64,000 nt of DNA from Ligilactobacillus ubinensis. GTDB taxonomy: Bacteria; Bacillota; Bacilli; Lactobacillales; Lactobacillaceae. Below, piece after piece: positions 60,915 through 64,000 of the stretch. Each line of letters opens with the position of its first letter. Position 1 is the stretch's first letter. A program made the position numbers and the translations under genes. The stretch is taken from positions 1-64,000 of the forward strand of contig NZ_JAIULA010000003.1 in assembly GCF_024160875.1 (NCBI RefSeq), given 5' to 3'. The notes under the pieces were generated by a model that was not told where the DNA came from, made no database searches, and saw only the letters and a program-made list of their open reading frames with translations.

Positions 60915-61522
60915 TAAATATCTCCTTCATCATCGTTATCATTAGATGCAAGTGTCTGTTGAAATAATTCTAAATAATCCGTATCTGTTGGCTCTTTTTC
61001 GTCTTCAGTAATACTTTTTTCAAGCGGTGGTAGGTCAGATAAGGATTGTAACCCAAAGTAATCCAAAAAGTTCTCTGTTGTTACATACAGTATTGGTCGT
61101 CCAGGTAAATCTAAACGTCCATTTTCAGCAATTAGATCTAGCAAGAGTAGTTTTTGAACCATCCCACTTGATTGAACTCCACGAATTTCATCAATATCAA
61201 TTCTAGTCACGGGTTGCTTGTAAGCAATAATTGCTAACGTTTCTAATGCAGCTCCTGAAAGTTCAGTAACTGTTGGCGATTCAAAATACTGTCTTACTAA
61301 TGGCGAAAAACTTTTTTTCGTGGCGAGACGATAGCGTTCATCAGCTTGTAATAACGCTAGACAACTGCCTTTATCAGCTTTATATTTTAAATCTAATTTC
61401 TCCAACTGTTCCAGTATAGCTGGTTTCAAAAGACCAGTTAATTGTGCAAGTTCACCTAATGTGATACCTTGCGCGCCACTAACAAATAAGAGACTTTCAA
61501 TTTTAGCTTGATTCGAGAGCAT
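60914..61522 (-). CDS. scpB: Segregation and condensation protein B
   Basis: Subunit of the SMC-ScpA-ScpB condensin that organises the chromosome. It has 202 residues in two winged helices: [24 protein letters not shown] (near 7-30) and [35 protein letters not shown] (near 95-130), then [19 protein letters not shown]. The C-terminal 35 residues are acidic. I chose the ATG at 61522, with GGGGAAG just upstream; the frame opens at a GTG at 61534. It overlaps the end of scpA by about 20 bases. Confidence 0.95.
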   Translation of the reverse strand: MLSNQAKIESLLFVSGAQGITLGELAQLTGLLKPAILEQLEKLDLKYKADKGSCLALLQADERYRLATKKSFSPLVRQYFESPTVTELSGAALETLAIIAYKQPVTRIDIDEIRGVQSSGMVQKLLLLDLIAENGRLDLPGRPILYVTTENFLDYFGLQSLSDLPPLEKSITEDEKEPTDTDYLELFQQTLASNDNDDEGDI

Positions 61523-62270
61523 TATCTTCCCCACTTCTCATTATAATTGGACCTAGCGTCGTTGCTTGAGATACTATCACTGCACCTCTTTTAATTAATT
61601 CTAAAAGAGCTAAAAAAACCGTTACTAACTGTTCTGTATCAGTTTCATCACTTACTACTTCTGTAAATTCAATAGCATTTTTAGTAGTAAAAATGCGTGC
61701 TTTTAAACGAACCATTTCTTCTTTTAGAGTATAACGTTCAATATGTACTTGTCTGGTCACAGGCCTAGAAAGTTGCTTTTTCGTTATTAAACGTGCAAAT
61801 GCATGCTGTAATTCATAAACCGAAGTACCTTGTTTTAATTGACCAAGCTTGGCATCTGATGGCACCGGTTCTTGTTCACGACTTGTACTTTTTTGACGTT
61901 CAGATGCATAGTCCTTGAATTTTCCTGCAGCCATTTGAAATGTTTGGTGTAAAATCAGTTGTTGAACCAATTCCTCACGCGGATCATCAAACTCTTCTGA
62001 TTCTTGCGCTTGTTCATTTGGTAAAAGCATCCTACTTTTAATATTTAATAGCATTGCAGCTGTAACCAAATACTCCCCAGCAATATCTAACTCAAGTGTC
62101 TGCATTTGATGCAAATAGTCGATATACTGAGAAGTAATAGTTGCCATTGAAATATCATATATATCCATTTGATTCTCTTTTATTAAGTGCAACAATAAAT
62201 CTAATGGTCCTTCAAAAGTCGCCAGTTTAAAGGTTAGTTTCTGGTTTTCTATTTTGTTTTTCTCGTTCAT
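61503..62270 (-). CDS. scpA: Segregation and condensation protein A
   Basis: Kleisin that bridges SMC head and neck. It has 255 residues. The N-terminal block [22 protein letters not shown] (near 20-40) is the family signature, followed by [31 protein letters not shown] and a C-terminal winged helix ([20 protein letters not shown], near 215-235). The start overlaps the ribT end by about 44 bases, and the end overlaps scpB, so the three are tightly coupled. Only a weak purine-rich ribosome site (GAAGAAA) precedes the ATG. Confidence 0.95.
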   Translation of the reverse strand: MNEKNKIENQKLTFKLATFEGPLDLLLHLIKENQMDIYDISMATITSQYIDYLHQMQTLELDIAGEYLVTAAMLLNIKSRMLLPNEQAQESEEFDDPREELVQQLILHQTFQMAAGKFKDYASERQKSTSREQEPVPSDAKLGQLKQGTSVYELQHAFARLITKKQLSRPVTRQVHIERYTLKEEMVRLKARIFTTKNAIEFTEVVSDETDTEQLVTVFLALLELIKRGAVIVSQATTLGPIIMRSGEDNALESS

Positions 62271-62622
62271 TTTTTCTTCGTTCCCATTTCGTGATAATTG
62301 ATGCTACCTCTAAACTGCCCATCATTTTAGCACTAGGATATAGTTGTGCTACTTCATCTAAAACAGTATATGTTATTCCTTCATTTCTCTCAGCTGGTGA
62401 TAACGCAATATGACGTATAACAATAATATCATCACTAACTTCCAACCCTACAATGCCACAAAAATCACCATGCTCATTTTTCCACAAATACAAACACCTT
62501 GAGCTCTCACTGGTATACCAGTTTAGTTCTGTTTGAAGATGTGAAATTTCTTTTAATCCAGGAATAAATGAGAGCAACCCCATTGCAATTTTTTTGTAAC
62601 TTTCTTTATATTTATAGAGCAT
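62227..62622 (-). CDS. ribT: RibT-like GNAT acetyltransferase
   Basis: GNAT-fold protein of 131 residues. The core is DFCGIVGLEVSDDIIVIRHIALSPAERNEGITYTVLDEVAQLYP, where the CoA loop is AERNEGI rather than the canonical Q/R-x-x-G-x-G/A, so CoA binding may be weak. It is the ribT protein that sits directly before scpA in many Bacilli; despite its name its link to riboflavin is unproved. The C-terminal end is very basic ([15 protein letters not shown]), and its last 44 bases overlap scpA. ATG at 62622 follows GGGAGG. Confidence 0.85.
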   Translation of the reverse strand: MLYKYKESYKKIAMGLLSFIPGLKEISHLQTELNWYTSESSRCLYLWKNEHGDFCGIVGLEVSDDIIVIRHIALSPAERNEGITYTVLDEVAQLYPSAKMMGSLEVASIITKWERRKNEREKQNRKPETNL

Positions 62623-62688
62623 CTTTGCCTCCCTAGCTGTACAATTAACATCTTTTACACAATAGCATACTTTTATTTTAAATACAAA

Positions 62689-63576
62689 CTACGCACGTGG
62701 ATGAGTATTGTTATAAATTGCACTTAAACGTTTCTTCGACAAATGTGTATATAACTGTGTAGTTGAGATATCAGCATGACCTAATAATTCTTGTACAATT
62801 CTTAAGTCTGCTCCATTTTCTAAAATATGTGTTGCAAACGAATGTCGCAGCGTATGTGGCGTGACATTTTTTTCAATTCCAGCTTGTCTAACTTGTGCTT
62901 TCAAATTTTTCCAAATACCTTGTCGCGTTAATTTACTTCCATGAAAATTTAAAAATAGATAATTGTTGCGCTTTTGCTTTAATAACTTAGGGCGACTAAG
63001 CTTTAAATAATTACCAACCCAAGTAATCGCAACATCACCAATTGGGACTAAACGTTCTTTTTGTCCCTTTCCTATCGTTTGAATAATTCCAAGTTCAAGG
63101 TGTAAATCCGCTAATCTTAAATTAGCAATCTCACTAACACGTAATCCAGTGGCATACATTACCTCCAACATTGCACGATCTCGCAATCCTAGCGCTTTAC
63201 TTGTATCTGGCACTTGTAATAATTTATCAACCTCTTGCAGCGATAGAACCTCTGGTAATCTCGTTTTTTTCTTAGGTGTATCTATCAAAAGCAATGGATT
63301 ACTATCAATTATTTTTTCTTCAATTAAATACTGAAAAAACTTTCTTAAGCTAGTAATTAATCTTAAAATACTAGCATTTGCTATTTTCTTATTTGTTTGA
63401 GCCTCTAAAAAATCAAGAACTACTTGTTTAGTTACTTTATCAAAACTAACAATTTTATTCAACTTTAAATATTGGCAAAACTTTTTTAAATCGTTATGAT
63501 AGCTAGCGACTGTATTAGTTGACAAGCCACGTTCAACTAATAAATAGTGTAAATAATCTGTTACAATATTGTTTAT
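62689..63576 (-). CDS. xerD: Tyrosine recombinase XerD with a non-standard start
   Basis: Partner of XerC in dimer resolution at dif. From 63576 it has 295 residues, normal for XerD. Core-binding domain is at 1-85; catalytic residues are Arg in MYATGLRVSEIANL (near 147), Lys in GKGQKERLVP, HTLRHSFATH (near 243), LLGH and TTQLYTHLS (Tyr nucleophile near 279). Reading upstream of the first TTG (63525), the frame gives DYLHYLLVERGLS, homologous to XerD N-termini, yet there is no ATG, GTG or TTG. ATA at 63576 lies eight bases after AGAGGG and yields the expected length. The gene lies in cvfB-xerD-ribT-scpA-scpB-rluB. Confidence 0.9.
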   Translation of the reverse strand: MNNIVTDYLHYLLVERGLSTNTVASYHNDLKKFCQYLKLNKIVSFDKVTKQVVLDFLEAQTNKKIANASILRLITSLRKFFQYLIEEKIIDSNPLLLIDTPKKKTRLPEVLSLQEVDKLLQVPDTSKALGLRDRAMLEVMYATGLRVSEIANLRLADLHLELGIIQTIGKGQKERLVPIGDVAITWVGNYLKLSRPKLLKQKRNNYLFLNFHGSKLTRQGIWKNLKAQVRQAGIEKNVTPHTLRHSFATHILENGADLRIVQELLGHADISTTQLYTHLSKKRLSAIYNNTHPRA

Positions 63577-63589
63577 TCTAATCGCCCTC

Positions 63590-64000
63590 TTAATTTAAAA
63601 CCAAAAGACCGTCTTTTTGTTGCACAAGACCTGCTTTCATTAAATGTCCAACTGCACGTTTAAATTGCCCTTTGCTAATTCCAAAATAGGCTTTAATTTC
63701 ATCAGGCGTACTCTTATCTGTAAAAGGTAAAGTCTTGTCTGCGCTATGCTGTAACGCAGCTAATAACATCTGAGCATCATCACTTATAGCTTCATACGCT
63801 CGTGGTTTTAAAGATAAGTTCAACGTACCATCATCACGCACACCAATCACACGTGCATGTACAACTTGCCCCAAACGAGGTTCTTCATCTCGTTCCGTCG
63901 GATGAATAAATCCTAAGTTGTAATCAGTTGTAATTACATAACTACCAACAATTTTTAATCGATATACTGTGGCCGTAACATCCTTGTTTTTCAACTTATT
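63590..64000 (-). CDS. cvfB: CvfB-like S1-domain RNA-binding protein (partial)
   Basis: C-terminal 136 residues of an S1/winged-helix protein that runs off the right edge of the window; its start is not visible. The part seen holds an S1-like OB-fold (SYVITTDYNLGFIHPTERDEEPRLGQVVHARVIGVRDDGTLNLSLKP) and a C-terminal winged helix (STPDEIKAYFGISKGQFKRAVGHLMKAGLVQQKDGLLVL), the CvfB/YitL layout. It ends with TAA at 63590, and AGAGGG for xerD overlaps this stop region. CvfB affects virulence-gene RNA in Staphylococcus; its role here is open. Confidence 0.88.
   Translation of the reverse strand, partial: NKLKNKDVTATVYRLKIVGSYVITTDYNLGFIHPTERDEEPRLGQVVHARVIGVRDDGTLNLSLKPRAYEAISDDAQMLLAALQHSADKTLPFTDKSTPDEIKAYFGISKGQFKRAVGHLMKAGLVQQKDGLLVLN

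Noticed and set aside
1-64000. CRISPR arrays, rRNA, tRNA, phage or toxin-antitoxin modules
   Set aside because: No regularly spaced repeats, RNA gene cores, phage structural genes or paired toxin-antitoxin frames were seen on either strand.

Overview
The window is AT-rich chromosomal DNA from a low-G+C Gram-positive bacterium, most probably a member of the Lactobacillaceae. The support is the mix of genes: a PepN-type aminopeptidase, a lone cellobiose-type PTS permease, an FMN-riboswitch-controlled RibU, an ECF S-component, NFACT/RqcH, YpmR/YpmS/YozE and ribT-scpA-scpB. It also has the Bacillus-like order rbgA-rnhB-dprA-topA-trmFO-xerC-hslV-hslU, but with no codY at the end. The species cannot be named from the sequence alone. 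I saw no rRNA, tRNA, CRISPR array or prophage.

Region 1 (1-15 kb) is accessory. It holds a flavin disulfide-reductase-like protein without its usual His-Glu pair, and a four-gene ABC exporter/LytTR/DUF3021 operon. A LysR regulator diverges from an NmrA-like oxidoreductase. Then come a lone PTS EIIC, a serine hydrolase, a Cof-type phosphatase, ndk, a complete insertion sequence with a 479-codon transposase frame, an esterase and uppP.

Region 2 (15-28.6 kb) mixes metabolism and small enzymes: a membrane-anchored Ser/Thr/Asn-rich protein, pepN, a 3-methyladenine glycosylase, a P-loop kinase-like protein, two GNATs, an S66 peptidase and a YbaK-type deacylase. Two small membrane proteins follow, one of 43 residues. 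Next are a nucleoside hydrolase translationally coupled to an ECF S-component, a UspA protein, a divergent peptide deformylase, signal peptidase I, a TIM-barrel protein and DegV.

Region 3 (28.8-58.1 kb) is conserved housekeeping: rqcH, parE-parC, plsY, xerC-hslV-hslU-lacX-like, trmFO, topA, dprA, rnhB, rbgA, ypmR-ypmS-yozE-ctpA, dapB-cca-ABC-F-thyA-dfrA, yitT, yaaA and bcp. A 505-base gap between dfrA and ypmR holds two minus-strand terminators, so a small RNA may lie between them.

Region 4 (58.1-64 kb) is chromosome segregation and RNA modification: a tyrosine-recombinase-like protein without catalytic residues, ribU behind an FMN riboswitch, and the run cvfB-xerD-ribT-scpA-scpB-rluB. The xerD frame has no ATG, GTG or TTG at its homologous N-terminus. 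The best candidate start is an ATA codon eight bases after AGAGGG.

Most of the window is ordinary. The points most worth a second look are the xerD start, the orphan terminator near 49,950, the LytTR/ABC operon with its repeated leader motif, the nucleoside hydrolase-ECF pair with a structured leader, the deformylase without its catalytic Gln, and the GC-rich palindrome at 58,184.
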